Part shown: positions 8,365 to 17,449 of the stretch, piece by piece | Layout: each line of letters opens with the position of its first letter | Numbering within the stretch: the stretch's first letter is position 1 | Made by a program: the position numbers and the translations under genes | The notes under the pieces: generated by a model | What the model was told of the DNA's origin: nothing | The model's input: the letters and a program-made list of their open reading frames with translations, nothing else | The model's database searches: none | Assembly: GCF_002155145.1 (NCBI RefSeq) | Contig: NZ_CP021323.1 | Location: 372,001-436,000 of the forward strand | DNA length: 64,000 nt | Direction of reading: 5' to 3' | Origin: Kushneria konosiri | Lineage (GTDB): Bacteria > Pseudomonadota > Gammaproteobacteria > Pseudomonadales > Halomonadaceae

Positions 8365-9528
8365 ATGATGAAAATCCTTTTCATTGCACTAACGACACTT
8401 CTTTTGATGGGTAGTGCCAGTGCACAGGCGCAGATTCGTCTTTTGAATGACCGGGTCACGCTCAGTGGTTTCGGCACGCTGGGGCTCATCCACAGCGATC
8501 AGGACAAGGCTGATTTTGTTCGGGATGTGGGACAGCCCAAAGGCGCCGAACAGGGCTGGAGCGCCCGCACCGACACGCGTCTGGGGCTACAGGCCAATGT
8601 GCGGCTGACCGACGAGCTGGACACCGTGGTACAGGGCATGAGCCAGTATCATAGCTCGGGGGACTTCAGCCCCGAGCTGATGCTGGCCTTTGTACGCTAC
8701 GCGCCGGGCCCGAGCTTTCAATTGCGCGTGGGGCGCCTGGGCTGGGACGTCGATCTGCTCTCGGAGTCGCGCTACATCGGCTACGCCTCCCCCTGGGTTC
8801 GCCCGCCAGTAGATCATTTCGGAGTGCTGCAACTGACCTGGATCGATGGCGCCGATGCTACCTTCACCAGGGCACTTGGCGATGATCTTGTCTGGGCACG
8901 CTTTTTTGCCGGCAGCTCCGACAGCCGTTTTTTCATGACAGACTCGCTGGAGGCCGAATTTGACGCCCACCAGGTTCTGGGCGGCCATCTCAATTTTGAA
9001 ACCGGCTCATGGCGCTTTCGCGCCGGCTATACCCGGGTTCGTTCAGACGTCAGCTTCAGCGGCGACGATGCGGATCTCATCGGCCAGCTCTACAGTGTTG
9101 ATGCCAACCGTTATCTCAACTATCTGACCGGATTTGACGAACTGCAGATCTACTCACTTGGGGCATCCTGGAGCGCAGGCCCGCTGCAACTGCAGGCGAC
9201 CTGGAATCGTGACATCCTGGCCGAAGGCGATACCTGGCTGGATACGGGGTTCGTCTCGGCGGCGTGGCGCGTGGAAAAATGGACGCCCTACGTCATGGTG
9301 TCCGGTGTAAGAACACATGACAGTCGCGAAGACCCACTCGGCTCCAATGTCAGTCAGCACACAGAGTCGCTCGGGCTTCGATATGACGTGATGACCAACG
9401 TCGCGCTCAAGGCGCAGCTGGATCATATTCACACCCGGGTTCCGGGCCTTTTATGGCGCGGCACCCAGGGTGAGTGGAAAAACGATCAATCCAATCTTGT
9501 CAGCCTCGGGCTGGATTTCATCTTTTAA
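8365..9528 (+). CDS. Outer-membrane beta-barrel (porin-like) protein
   Basis: The 387-residue protein starts with a signal peptide (MMKILFIALTTLLLMG, cleavage after SAQA). The mature part begins IRLLNDRVTLSGFGTLG, alternates polar and aromatic residues and ends in a terminal Phe (LVSLGLDFIF), the classical outer-membrane barrel signature. I could not assign a porin subfamily or a transport substrate. The start at 8365/8368 was chosen for the signal peptide; an in-frame ATG at 8323 would add 14 unlikely residues. The stop almost touches the Shine-Dalgarno of the PstS-like gene, so it heads a three-gene operon. Confidence 0.82.
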   Translation: MMKILFIALTTLLLMGSASAQAQIRLLNDRVTLSGFGTLGLIHSDQDKADFVRDVGQPKGAEQGWSARTDTRLGLQANVRLTDELDTVVQGMSQYHSSGDFSPELMLAFVRYAPGPSFQLRVGRLGWDVDLLSESRYIGYASPWVRPPVDHFGVLQLTWIDGADATFTRALGDDLVWARFFAGSSDSRFFMTDSLEAEFDAHQVLGGHLNFETGSWRFRAGYTRVRSDVSFSGDDADLIGQLYSVDANRYLNYLTGFDELQIYSLGASWSAGPLQLQATWNRDILAEGDTWLDTGFVSAAWRVEKWTPYVMVSGVRTHDSREDPLGSNVSQHTESLGLRYDVMTNVALKAQLDHIHTRVPGLLWRGTQGEWKNDQSNLVSLGLDFIF

Positions 9529-9538
9529 GGAGACTTCC

Positions 9539-9970
9539 GTGCCCCGCTTCATGCCCCTGACGTGCCTTGCCACAGCTGCTGTCCTGATGATCAGCACCCC
9601 GGTCCGGGCCGACATTGCCATCGTCATCAACGAGGCAAGTCCCGTACACCAGATCAGCCATGGCGAGGCGGTCAATATTTTCATGGGCCGCTACCGGCGC
9701 CTGCCTGATAACAGCGTGGCCCTGCCGATCGATCAGGGACCGCTCAAGGCTCGTTTTTACAAGGCGCTGGTGAAAAAGGACATGGCCGAGATCAATTCCT
9801 ACTGGGCAAGACTGGTCTTTTCCGGCCGCGCCTCTCCCCCGCAGCAGACCGACACGCTGAAGGATCTTGTCGACATCGTGACGCACAACAACAACGCACT
9901 CGGCTATGTGGACGTCGCCGAGATGCCATCGAACATGCGCGTTTTGTTGACGATCAGTGAATCGCCATGA
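9539..9970 (+). CDS. Periplasmic PstS-like (phosphate-binding family) small protein
   Basis: The 143-residue product has a signal peptide (cleavage near VRADIA). It then resembles the short PstS-like proteins annotated as phosphate ABC transporter substrate-binding: it has the IVINEASPVHQISHGEAVNIF and MGRYRRLPDNS segments and a C-terminal NNALGYVDVAEMP. It is roughly half the size of a true PstS and no ABC permease or ATPase gene is nearby, so an accessory sensor role is more likely than transport. The GTG at 9539 is chosen for AAGGAG at 9527-9532; ATG 9551 is the alternative. It overlaps the diguanylate cyclase gene by 4 bp. Confidence 0.82.
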   Translation: MPRFMPLTCLATAAVLMISTPVRADIAIVINEASPVHQISHGEAVNIFMGRYRRLPDNSVALPIDQGPLKARFYKALVKKDMAEINSYWARLVFSGRASPPQQTDTLKDLVDIVTHNNNALGYVDVAEMPSNMRVLLTISESP

Positions 9971-11568
9971 GAGGGCTATTGCGACTTTTTCGCAGTCGCC
10001 TGGCTCTGCGCGCAGCGGCCAGTATCGTCGTCATCGTGGGCGTACTGGGGATCGCCTTTCTGGTCTCGGCCGTGCACCTGCGTGCTGAATCCGAAAAGAA
10101 CATTCAGCGCATGCGGCTTGAAGGACTGATTGCCACGGTCGAACGCACGGCCCAGATCGCCTGTTTTCTGGACGACACACAGCTGGCCGGTGAAGTGACT
10201 CAGGGGCTTCTGAGCAATCGTATCGTGCGTGAGGCGAGACTCGTTCGCCAGGATGGCAGCGCACTGGCCGATCATGCCAATGCCAACGAGCATCAGGGAG
10301 GGGCACCGATGACCCGGACAATCCACTCCCCGTTCGACCCCGCTCAGGAGGTCTGCCGGATGACGCTGGTACCGGATCAGGACTGGATTGACAGCATGGT
10401 CAACAACGCCACACGGTTTCTGTCCGTGGCGCTTGTGTTGCAGCTTCTGGGTATTGGCTTGAGCGTGATCCTGGTGGTGTTTTATTTCGTGACCCGCCCG
10501 ATCAGTGATATCTCACAAAAGCTGCATGCGCTGGAGGCGGAAACGGGGCAGAAGCTGCCGCCACCCGGTGGCCACTACAAGGATGAAATCGGCAAGCTGG
10601 TATCCAGCGTCAACACCATGATCGATCGGCTGGTCAGCAGTCTGAGCGAGGAACGCCGGCAGCGGCTGGCCCGTGAAATCGAGGAGCGGCGCTATCGCAC
10701 GCTTTTTGACAACGTTGAGGCCGGCATTTTTGAACTCGACGGTCAGGGGCGGCTGTTATCAGCCAATCCGGCCTTTTGCCGGATGTTTCTGGCGGGCACG
10801 CCACTGGACACGACAGCCGCCATGATCACCTTTACCTCCCTGATCAGTGAAGGCTGCCCCACAACACAGGCGCTTGTCTCGCGCAGGGCGCGCCGGGACA
10901 GCGCACGCGAATGGGAAATGGCCGTGGGTGAAGGGGCCGGTCGACGCTGGGTCAATGTCATGGTCAGCTGTCTGGAAGAAGAGCGACTTCAGGGCGTGGC
11001 TCACGATATCACCGAACGTCGTCGCGCCACTGAAAACGCTGAAAGGCTTGCCATGACCGATCCACTGACCGGGCTTGGCAATCGGCTGGGCTTCGAACGC
11101 CGGCTGAGCGTCATCGAACGCTATCACCGCTTACACCCTGATCATCACCATGCGCTGATGCTGCTCGATTTTGATCATTTCAAACAGATCAATGATGTCT
11201 ACGGCCATCATGCCGGTGATGAGGTACTCCAGCAGATTGCCGACATTCTGCGCGTCATTTCGCGCCAGCAGGACTTTTCAGCTCGCCTGGGCGGCGACGA
11301 GTTCGTGATGCTGCTCGATCATCGCACGCCTCGCGAGGATCTGGCCGTCATGGCGCAGCGTCTGATCGACAGCATCAACCAGCCGCTAACGCTGGCTGAC
11401 AGTCAAAAGGTGCAGCTGGGCATCAGCATCGGCATTGCAGTACTGGGCAGCGATACCGATGATGTCAGGACACTGGTCCAGCTGGCTGATCAGGCGATGT
11501 ATCGAGCCAAGCGCGAAGGCCGTAACACCTGGCGCTTTCATGATCAAAATCTCACCTTCGATATCTGA
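9967..11568 (+). CDS. Membrane diguanylate cyclase with CHASE8-like, HAMP, PAS and GGDEF domains
   Basis: The 533-residue inner-membrane protein should make cyclic di-GMP. Transmembrane helix 1 (about 13-38) is followed by a periplasmic region (about 40-150) resembling the CHASE8 domain of YfiN/TpbB. Helix 2 (about 151-176) leads to a HAMP linker and a PAS-like domain (about 240-350). The GGDEF domain starts near 360, with DPLTGLGNR, an intact GGDEF at 442-446 and the inhibitory-site RxxD (RQQD, 433-436) exactly five residues before it. It should therefore be active and feedback-inhibited. Co-transcription with a periplasmic PstS-like protein and a barrel suggests envelope-level input. Confidence 0.93.
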   Translation: MRGLLRLFRSRLALRAAASIVVIVGVLGIAFLVSAVHLRAESEKNIQRMRLEGLIATVERTAQIACFLDDTQLAGEVTQGLLSNRIVREARLVRQDGSALADHANANEHQGGAPMTRTIHSPFDPAQEVCRMTLVPDQDWIDSMVNNATRFLSVALVLQLLGIGLSVILVVFYFVTRPISDISQKLHALEAETGQKLPPPGGHYKDEIGKLVSSVNTMIDRLVSSLSEERRQRLAREIEERRYRTLFDNVEAGIFELDGQGRLLSANPAFCRMFLAGTPLDTTAAMITFTSLISEGCPTTQALVSRRARRDSAREWEMAVGEGAGRRWVNVMVSCLEEERLQGVAHDITERRRATENAERLAMTDPLTGLGNRLGFERRLSVIERYHRLHPDHHHALMLLDFDHFKQINDVYGHHAGDEVLQQIADILRVISRQQDFSARLGGDEFVMLLDHRTPREDLAVMAQRLIDSINQPLTLADSQKVQLGISIGIAVLGSDTDDVRTLVQLADQAMYRAKREGRNTWRFHDQNLTFDI

Positions 11569-11577
11569 TCCCTGCCC

Positions 11578-12921
11578 TCATTGTGAGGGAGACGCCGTTT
11601 TATCATTGGCGTGCGCAGCACTGTCATAACGCGCATTGTCCTGATGCGCCGCCTCTTCGGCCTCATCCTTTTCTGCCTGAATTTCAGCCCCGGCCACCAT
11701 CTCTTCAGTCACATCAAGCTCGGCACCCACCACGGTCTGTACCGGGTGTGCGGCAAACGGTGCCACCGGCTGCGGGGCCGGACGCACACTGCGCCGCCAC
11801 ATGAAAAACAGCGCCATGGCCGCCGAGATCATGGCAAGGCCATAGAACAGCCCATTACCGCCCGTCTGCCCCATCACCCCTGTCAGTATGGGGGCGCTGA
11901 GCGTGCAGCCCACCGCATTGATCAGAAGCAGCCCCTGACTCATGCCAACCAGCGCCTGGGGCGGCGCTCGATCGGCGGCGTGACTCATGGCCACCGGATA
12001 GAGCGAAAACGCCATGCCTCCGAAAACGAAGAGCACAATGCCCAGCGCCAGCTCGCTCATGGCCGCCGCCAGCGGCAACGCCAGGGAGAGCGCAATCAGC
12101 GTCATGCCAAGAATGATCAGAACAATCTGGCGATCATGGCGATCCGACCAGCGCCCCATGGGATACTGCAGGGCCATACCGCCCACGATGACCACGGCCA
12201 TGAACTGACCCAGCCGTTCAACCGACAGTCCCGTCTGCTGAAGATACAGGGGCAGAAGCGAATAGAGCGCCGCCACGATCAGCCCCGAGCCAAAAACGCC
12301 CATGATCCCGGTCGGCGTCACGCGAATCAGCCGCCAGGGCGGCAGCGGCACGGCATGCTCCAGCAGTGGTGACACCCGGGGAATGATGCAAAGCGGCAGT
12401 ACCGAAAGCGACGCCAGCATGCCGATCACCACATAGGGCGTGGCATCGAAAGGCGCCTCGAAAAGCCCCAGCAGCAATTGCCCGAGTGCCAGCGCCGCGT
12501 AGAGCGAGATCATGTAAAAGGCCAGTATTTGGCCGCGGCGGGCCGAATCGCCGCTGGTCAAAAGCCAGCTTTCGATCACCAGATAGACCCCGACCGTGGC
12601 CCAGCCACCCACCAGACGCATGGCAAACCACCAGCCGGCATCAAGCCACAGCGCCTGAGCCAGTGCGGCGGCGGCCACCAGCGAGGCAAAGCAGACATAG
12701 GCCCGGATATGTCCGATGCGCAGCAGCAGACGATCGTTGAGTACCGCCCCCAGCGCCAGCCCCACATAGTAGGCCGAGGACACCCAGCCGATGCTCTCCA
12801 CCGAGGCGCCGGCGTTATCGAGTCGTAATGTCACCAGCGTGGATAGAAACCCGTTGCCCAGGGCCAGAATGAAAAGCCCCATCAGCGGTGGCAGGATCAG
12901 GGTCAACAGTGGACGAGCCAT
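11578..12921 (-). CDS. MFS transporter (YcaD-like)
   Basis: This 447-residue major facilitator protein begins MARPLLTLILPPLMGLFIL. It has about twelve hydrophobic segments, the loop 2-3 motif as NDRLLLRIGH and a second copy as MGRWSDRHDRQ. Overall layout resembles E. coli YcaD. The hydrophilic tail of about 60 acidic residues after the last helix is unusual. The start at 12921 was preferred over one 14 residues upstream because the family begins at this Met. It converges on the diguanylate cyclase gene with only 9 bp between stops. The substrate is unknown. Confidence 0.85.
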   Translation of the reverse strand: MARPLLTLILPPLMGLFILALGNGFLSTLVTLRLDNAGASVESIGWVSSAYYVGLALGAVLNDRLLLRIGHIRAYVCFASLVAAAALAQALWLDAGWWFAMRLVGGWATVGVYLVIESWLLTSGDSARRGQILAFYMISLYAALALGQLLLGLFEAPFDATPYVVIGMLASLSVLPLCIIPRVSPLLEHAVPLPPWRLIRVTPTGIMGVFGSGLIVAALYSLLPLYLQQTGLSVERLGQFMAVVIVGGMALQYPMGRWSDRHDRQIVLIILGMTLIALSLALPLAAAMSELALGIVLFVFGGMAFSLYPVAMSHAADRAPPQALVGMSQGLLLINAVGCTLSAPILTGVMGQTGGNGLFYGLAMISAAMALFFMWRRSVRPAPQPVAPFAAHPVQTVVGAELDVTEEMVAGAEIQAEKDEAEEAAHQDNARYDSAAHANDKTASPSQ

Positions 12922-12998
12922 GGCTTCCTCACAGGACGGCGAACATGGATGGGTCAGCAGCATTGACGGTCAACGCGCCTTGAAACATCAATTGCTCT

Positions 12999-13032
12999 GA
13001 CTTCAATCGATAAGCGACAGACTTGAATCGAT
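12999..13032. repeat. Spaced direct repeat upstream of the MFS gene
   Basis: GACTTCAATCGAT (12999-13011) recurs as GACTTGAATCGAT (13020-13032), 12 of 13 matching, with starts 21 bp apart, close to two helical turns. Each holds an ATCGAT palindrome. It lies about 80 bp upstream of the MFS start on the minus strand and 150 bp upstream of the acyltransferase gene, so it could bind a dimeric regulator for either. No regulator is assigned. Confidence 0.4.
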
Positions 13033-13183
13033 GGCTACAGGCTGGCCCGATTGCGAGGGATTTTCCAGCATTGACGGCACCTCCCGGGACAGGTCATCCT
13101 GGGTTATCGCACCATCCGGCCATGAAGCCGCGCAGTCAACTGGTTATACTCCCCGTCGATTTCGACACCACCAAAGCGTAGCA

Positions 13184-14134
13184 ATGACGATGAAAGACAA
13201 CTGGCAGGCGCGCCTTATCATGCGCCTCTGGCAAGTGCTCTCACAGCGCACGCCGTCCACCCTGTGGCGTCTGGCCTCACGTTTCGAACCCGTTTACAGC
13301 CTGATTGGCGTGCGCGAGCGACGCATCACGCGCATGAACCTGCGTCAGGCCTACCCCGACGTCAGTGAACAGGTTCGCCGCCAGCAGATTCATGACAGCC
13401 TGCGCCATTCGATCGCGACCATGATGGAGCTGGGGTTTGCCTGGCAGGGAGATCCCGAGGCGGTAGCGAAATCGATTGTTGAAATACACGGACGTGAACT
13501 GCTGGATGAGGCGCGCGAAGAAGGACGCGGTGTGATCGTGCTGGCGCCCCACTTTGGGAACTGGGAGATTCTCAACTTCTGGCTTTCGAGCCATTTCCCG
13601 TTCACGGCCATGTACGAACCCCCCAAGATCAGTGCGCTCGACCCCGTCATTCGACACGGACGCGAGCGTATGGGGGCCAGCCTCGTCCCCACGACCTCAC
13701 GCGGGGTAGCGGCGCTTTTAAAGGCACTCAAGCGCAGCGAGGCGATCGGCATTCTGCCCGATCAGGTGCCGGATTGGGGCAGCGGCGAGTTTGCCGACTT
13801 CTTTGGCTATCCGGCCTACACCGCCACCCTGCTGCCACGGCTGGTCTCGCGCACCAACGCTCGGGTCGTGACCGGCGTAGCCAGGCGGCGCGAGGATCGG
13901 CGGGGCTTTGACATCCACTTTCTCGAGGCCGACGAGCGGGTCTATGCCCAGGAAGATGACGCCGTGTCCGCCCGTGGCGTCAACGCCAGTGTCGAAAACG
14001 CCATTGCGCTGGACCCCATGCAGTACCAATGGGAATACAAGCGCTATCGACGCACGCCCGGCCAGCGCGAAAACGCGCCCGGCTGGCGCGAACAGCGCTT
14101 TTACAAGCAGGGACGTGGCGGCCGCAAGCTCTGA
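13184..14134 (+). CDS. LpxL/HtrB-family lipid A acyltransferase
   Basis: The 316-residue protein belongs to the lysophospholipid/lauroyl acyltransferase family that adds secondary acyl chains to lipid A at the inner membrane. The catalytic HX4E motif is present as APHFGNWE. The family segments IGILPDQVP and GYPAYTATLLPRLVSR follow. The start at 13184 matches family length; the open frame runs 51 codons further upstream but without similarity to the family. It is transcribed convergently with yajQ. Which acyl chain it adds cannot be told. Confidence 0.9.
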   Translation: MTMKDNWQARLIMRLWQVLSQRTPSTLWRLASRFEPVYSLIGVRERRITRMNLRQAYPDVSEQVRRQQIHDSLRHSIATMMELGFAWQGDPEAVAKSIVEIHGRELLDEAREEGRGVIVLAPHFGNWEILNFWLSSHFPFTAMYEPPKISALDPVIRHGRERMGASLVPTTSRGVAALLKALKRSEAIGILPDQVPDWGSGEFADFFGYPAYTATLLPRLVSRTNARVVTGVARRREDRRGFDIHFLEADERVYAQEDDAVSARGVNASVENAIALDPMQYQWEYKRYRRTPGQRENAPGWREQRFYKQGRGGRKL

Positions 14135-14155
14135 CGCCCGAGGCCGCGGACGGCC

Positions 14156-14641
14156 TCAATCGCGGAAGTTATCAAACTGCAGCGGCAGATCCGGGCCCTC
14201 TTCACTTTTCAATAGCGCAATGGCCTGCTGCAGGTCATCGCGCTTCTTGCCGGTCACGCGGACCTTGTCGCCCTGAATGGCGCTTTGCACCTTGAGCTTC
14301 GACTCCTTGAGCTGCTTGACGATCGCCTTGCAGTCAGGCTGCTCGAGGCCCTGCTTGAGCTGAACTTCCTGACGCGCCTTGACGCCGGACAGCACGGGCT
14401 CCTGCTCATCCATGCAGCGGGCATCAATGCCTCGGGCAATCAATTTGGAACGCAGGATGTCGAGCATCTGCTTGAGCTGGAAATCGGCATCGGCTTCCAG
14501 CGACACCTTCTCCCCTTCCAGAGTGAAGCTGGCATCGACCCCACGAAAGTCAAAGCGCGTTTGTACCTCGCGGTTGGCCTGATCGACAGCGTTGGTGGCT
14601 TCATGCTTGTCAAACTCGGACACGATATCGAAAGAAGGCAT
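14156..14641 (-). CDS. yajQ: YajQ family nucleotide-binding protein
   Basis: The 161-residue protein has the family N-terminus MPSFDIVSEFDKHEATNAVD, the TRFDFRG segment and the C-terminal RVTGKKRDDLQQAIALLK. YajQ proteins form two RNA-recognition-like folds; some relatives bind cyclic di-GMP and act as transcription co-regulators. The start at 14641 was chosen for exact match to family N-termini. It is convergent with the acyltransferase gene and lies downstream of abgR. Confidence 0.95.
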   Translation of the reverse strand: MPSFDIVSEFDKHEATNAVDQANREVQTRFDFRGVDASFTLEGEKVSLEADADFQLKQMLDILRSKLIARGIDARCMDEQEPVLSGVKARQEVQLKQGLEQPDCKAIVKQLKESKLKVQSAIQGDKVRVTGKKRDDLQQAIALLKSEEGPDLPLQFDNFRD

Positions 14642-14703
14642 GGCATGGTCTCCTGAATGCGCCAAAGGGGCTGATTCTAGCCGAGTCCGCGGGCAAGGCC
14701 CAT

Positions 14704-15615
14704 TCATCCGGCACGGCTTTCGTATTCAAAAAGCTGTGCCAGCCGTTCTGCCGCCGGGGTCAGAGGCCGTTCCTGATGGCGGACCAGATGAAAGCGCGCC
14801 GACGGCAGCGGTGTTTCAAGGCTCAGTTCGACCAGACCGGCCATGCCATGATGAGCCACCATGCCCTGAGCAAAGACCCCGATCATGTCGCTCTGGGCGA
14901 TCAGGTTCAGCGAGGTCGTAAAGGAATCACACTCAAGGCGTGACTGTGCGTTGATGATGTGTTTTTCATCCAGCCAGCGATAAAGACCGGCGTAATAGCC
15001 GCTTCGCGGCGTGGGCAATACCCAGCGGGCATGACACAGCATCTCGGGGTCAGTGGCCCCGGCCAGCGGATGATCATGGCGCATGACCACCACAAAGGGC
15101 TTGTCGAACAGCGGCTGAATACGCAGATCGTGATCGATGGTGTCCGTATCCACCGTGCTGATCGTAAAATCGAGCTCTCCGGAACGCAGCCGCTCGACCA
15201 GCGTCGACAGCTGCCCCTCCTGAAGATGCATGCTCACCTGCGGATAGCCCTTCTGAAAGCGGGCCACAACCGCCGGCAGAATGGTCCGGGCGACGGTAGC
15301 CGATACCCCTATGGCCACATGACCACGACCACGACCGCTGACCTGATCCACACTGTCACGCGCCCGTCTGAGTTCACTGACGATCATCCGGGCATGACGT
15401 TCAAGCGCCCGCCCACTGTCGGTCAACGTCACACCGCTGGCCCCGCGCACCAGCAGTGCCGTATTCATGAGCTCTTCCAGCTCGCGAATGGACCGGGTCA
15501 TGGCCGGTTGCGACATGCCCAGCTCACGCGCGGCCGAGCGGATGCTGCCGTGGGTGGCCACGGCCACAAAGGCCCGAATGTGATGCAGCCGCGGTTCTGC
15601 TCTACCTGAATCCAT
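14704..15615 (-). CDS. abgR: LysR-type regulator AbgR
   Basis: The 303-residue regulator has an N-terminal winged helix-turn-helix (HIRAFVAVATHGSIRSAARE) and a LysR substrate-binding domain. It shares long blocks with E. coli AbgR as I remember it, including ILPAVVARF and the EGQLSTLVERLRSGELDFTI region. It is divergent from abgT, the same arrangement as in E. coli, which supports control of the abg operon. The start at 15615 gives the same N-terminal spacing as AbgR; Met codons at 15633 and 15654 are alternatives. Confidence 0.92.
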   Translation of the reverse strand: MDSGRAEPRLHHIRAFVAVATHGSIRSAARELGMSQPAMTRSIRELEELMNTALLVRGASGVTLTDSGRALERHARMIVSELRRARDSVDQVSGRGRGHVAIGVSATVARTILPAVVARFQKGYPQVSMHLQEGQLSTLVERLRSGELDFTISTVDTDTIDHDLRIQPLFDKPFVVVMRHDHPLAGATDPEMLCHARWVLPTPRSGYYAGLYRWLDEKHIINAQSRLECDSFTTSLNLIAQSDMIGVFAQGMVAHHGMAGLVELSLETPLPSARFHLVRHQERPLTPAAERLAQLFEYESRAG

Positions 15616-15672
15616 CCTCTGCTCTCTTGTCATGTATCGCCCGAGCCCCTGCATCGCGTGGTCATCTACCGT

Positions 15673-15818
15673 GATAACACTCGGGTATCAGGCAGAACAC
15701 AGCGGTATCTGCCAAACGGCCATCGCTTTCCCATACAGTGATATGACCTGAACGTTCGATGCGGCCCATCATATCGATAAAAACCCGCCCATTGGCATCA
15801 GGTAACCGATAACAATCG
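15673..15818. promoter_or_regulatory. abgR-abgT divergent control region with repeated motifs
   Basis: The intergenic region between the divergent genes contains GATAACACTCG (15673-15683) and GATAACAATCG (15808-15818), 10 of 11 identical. Related GGTATC blocks (GGGTATCAGGCA, CGGTATCTGCCA) lie between about 15684 and 15713. These are candidate LysR-family sites for AbgR, one set near abgR and one just before abgT. No promoter is assigned. Confidence 0.4.
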
Positions 15819-15864
15819 CCGGGACTGCACGGCACACAATAATACGTTACTCGGAGCCCCCATC

Positions 15865-17397
15865 ATGGTTGCCACCACGCACCAACAGGCCCATGAGCCA
15901 CGCCGCTCGACGCGCTGGCTCAATACCATCGAACGCCTGGGCAATCGCTTGCCCGACCCTTTCATGCTGTTTGTCGCCCTGGCCGTGGTCGTGTTGATCG
16001 CCTCCGTGATCTTTGCCGCCGTCGACGCCAGCGTTGTCCTGCCGGCGACCGGCGAGAACCAGCCCATACGAAGCCTGATCTCCAGTGAAGGCGTACGCTT
16101 CATGCTGGGGTCGATGCTGACCAACTTCACCGGCTTTGCCCCGCTCGGGCTGGTGCTGTCGATGATGCTGGGCATCGGGCTTGCCGAAAAGATCGGCTTG
16201 CTGGATGTGTTGATTCGCCGCACGGTCATGTCGGCCCCTCGCCAGCTGGTGACCTATACGGTCGCCTTTACCGGCATCATGATGAATGTGGCCTCCGATG
16301 CGTCGCTGATTCTGCTGCCGCCGCTGGCCGCCATGGTGTATCACGGGCTGGGGCGTCATCCGGTGGCGGGACTGGCGCTCGGGTTTGCCAGCGCCGGTGC
16401 CGGTTTTACCGCCAATCTGTTGATTGTGGGTACCGACGCCCTGCTCTCCGGCATCTCTACGGAAGCTGCCCGGCTGATCGATCCCGACATGGTGGTCACC
16501 CCGGTCGACAACTGGTATTTCAACTGTCTATCGGTCGTGGTGCTGACCGTGGTCGCCGCTCAGATCAGCGAACGCATTACCGAGCCACGACTGGGCACCT
16601 ATCAGGGCGAAGTTGAACGGGTCGAAAGTGACGAGCCGGCCAGTGCCGGACGAGGCCTGCGCAACGCCGGCATCGCAGCACTTCTCTATCTGGGCGGGCT
16701 GGCAACGCTGGTGCTGTGGCCGGATTCGCCGCTTAAAAACGACGACGGCGGTCTGATCCCCTCGCCCTTTTTGTCGGGCATCATCCCGATCATCCTGCTG
16801 TTTTTCATCACCGTCAGCGTGGCCTATGGCGTTACCACCGGCAAAATCAAAACCTCCCGGGATGTCTCGGAGCGCATGGCAGAGGCCATGCGGGATCTGG
16901 GCGGCTATATCGTGCTCATCTTTGCCGCTTCGCAGTTCATTGCCTGGTTTGGCTGGACGCATATCGGCAGCTGGCTGGCGGTCAACGGTGCAGAGCTTCT
17001 GACCTCGATCAACTTCACCGGTCTGCCGGTCATCATCTGCTACATCCTGTTTACCGGCTTCATGAACCTGCTGATCTTTTCGGGCTCGGCCAAGTGGGCG
17101 CTGGAAGCCCCCATCTTCGTGCCGCTGTTCATGCAGCTGGGCTATCACCCGGCCTTTATCCAGATGGCCTATCGCGTCGCGGACTCCTCGACCAACATCA
17201 TCTCACCGCTCAACCCCTATATGGTGGTGGTGCTGACGTTTATCCGAAAATACGACCGAGAGGCGGGGCTGGGCACGCTGATCTCACTGATGCTGCCCTA
17301 TACGCTGGCGTTTTTGAGCCTCTGGATCGTGATGCTGGTGGCCTTTTATCTGCTTGGTCTGCCCTTCGGGCCCGGCATCCATGCGCTGATGCCCTAG
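15865..17397 (+). CDS. abgT: p-Aminobenzoyl-glutamate transporter AbgT
   Basis: This 510-residue inner-membrane protein matches the AbgT family in length. It has the N-terminal signature LPDPFMLFVALAVVV and the conserved ASDASLILLPPLAAMVYH and GFASAGAGFTANLLI segments. The C-terminal half contains NLLIFSGSAKWALEAPIF and RVADSSTNIISPLNPYM. Family members import p-aminobenzoyl-glutamate, a folate breakdown product; some homologues export sulfonamides. It is the first gene of abgT-abgA-abgB, with the M20 gene starting 53 bp later. Confidence 0.96.
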   Translation: MVATTHQQAHEPRRSTRWLNTIERLGNRLPDPFMLFVALAVVVLIASVIFAAVDASVVLPATGENQPIRSLISSEGVRFMLGSMLTNFTGFAPLGLVLSMMLGIGLAEKIGLLDVLIRRTVMSAPRQLVTYTVAFTGIMMNVASDASLILLPPLAAMVYHGLGRHPVAGLALGFASAGAGFTANLLIVGTDALLSGISTEAARLIDPDMVVTPVDNWYFNCLSVVVLTVVAAQISERITEPRLGTYQGEVERVESDEPASAGRGLRNAGIAALLYLGGLATLVLWPDSPLKNDDGGLIPSPFLSGIIPIILLFFITVSVAYGVTTGKIKTSRDVSERMAEAMRDLGGYIVLIFAASQFIAWFGWTHIGSWLAVNGAELLTSINFTGLPVIICYILFTGFMNLLIFSGSAKWALEAPIFVPLFMQLGYHPAFIQMAYRVADSSTNIISPLNPYMVVVLTFIRKYDREAGLGTLISLMLPYTLAFLSLWIVMLVAFYLLGLPFGPGIHALMP

Positions 17398-17449
17398 CGT
17401 GCCCAGAAAGACCAACACGCCTTGATATTCAAAGACAGGGGAACCCCAA

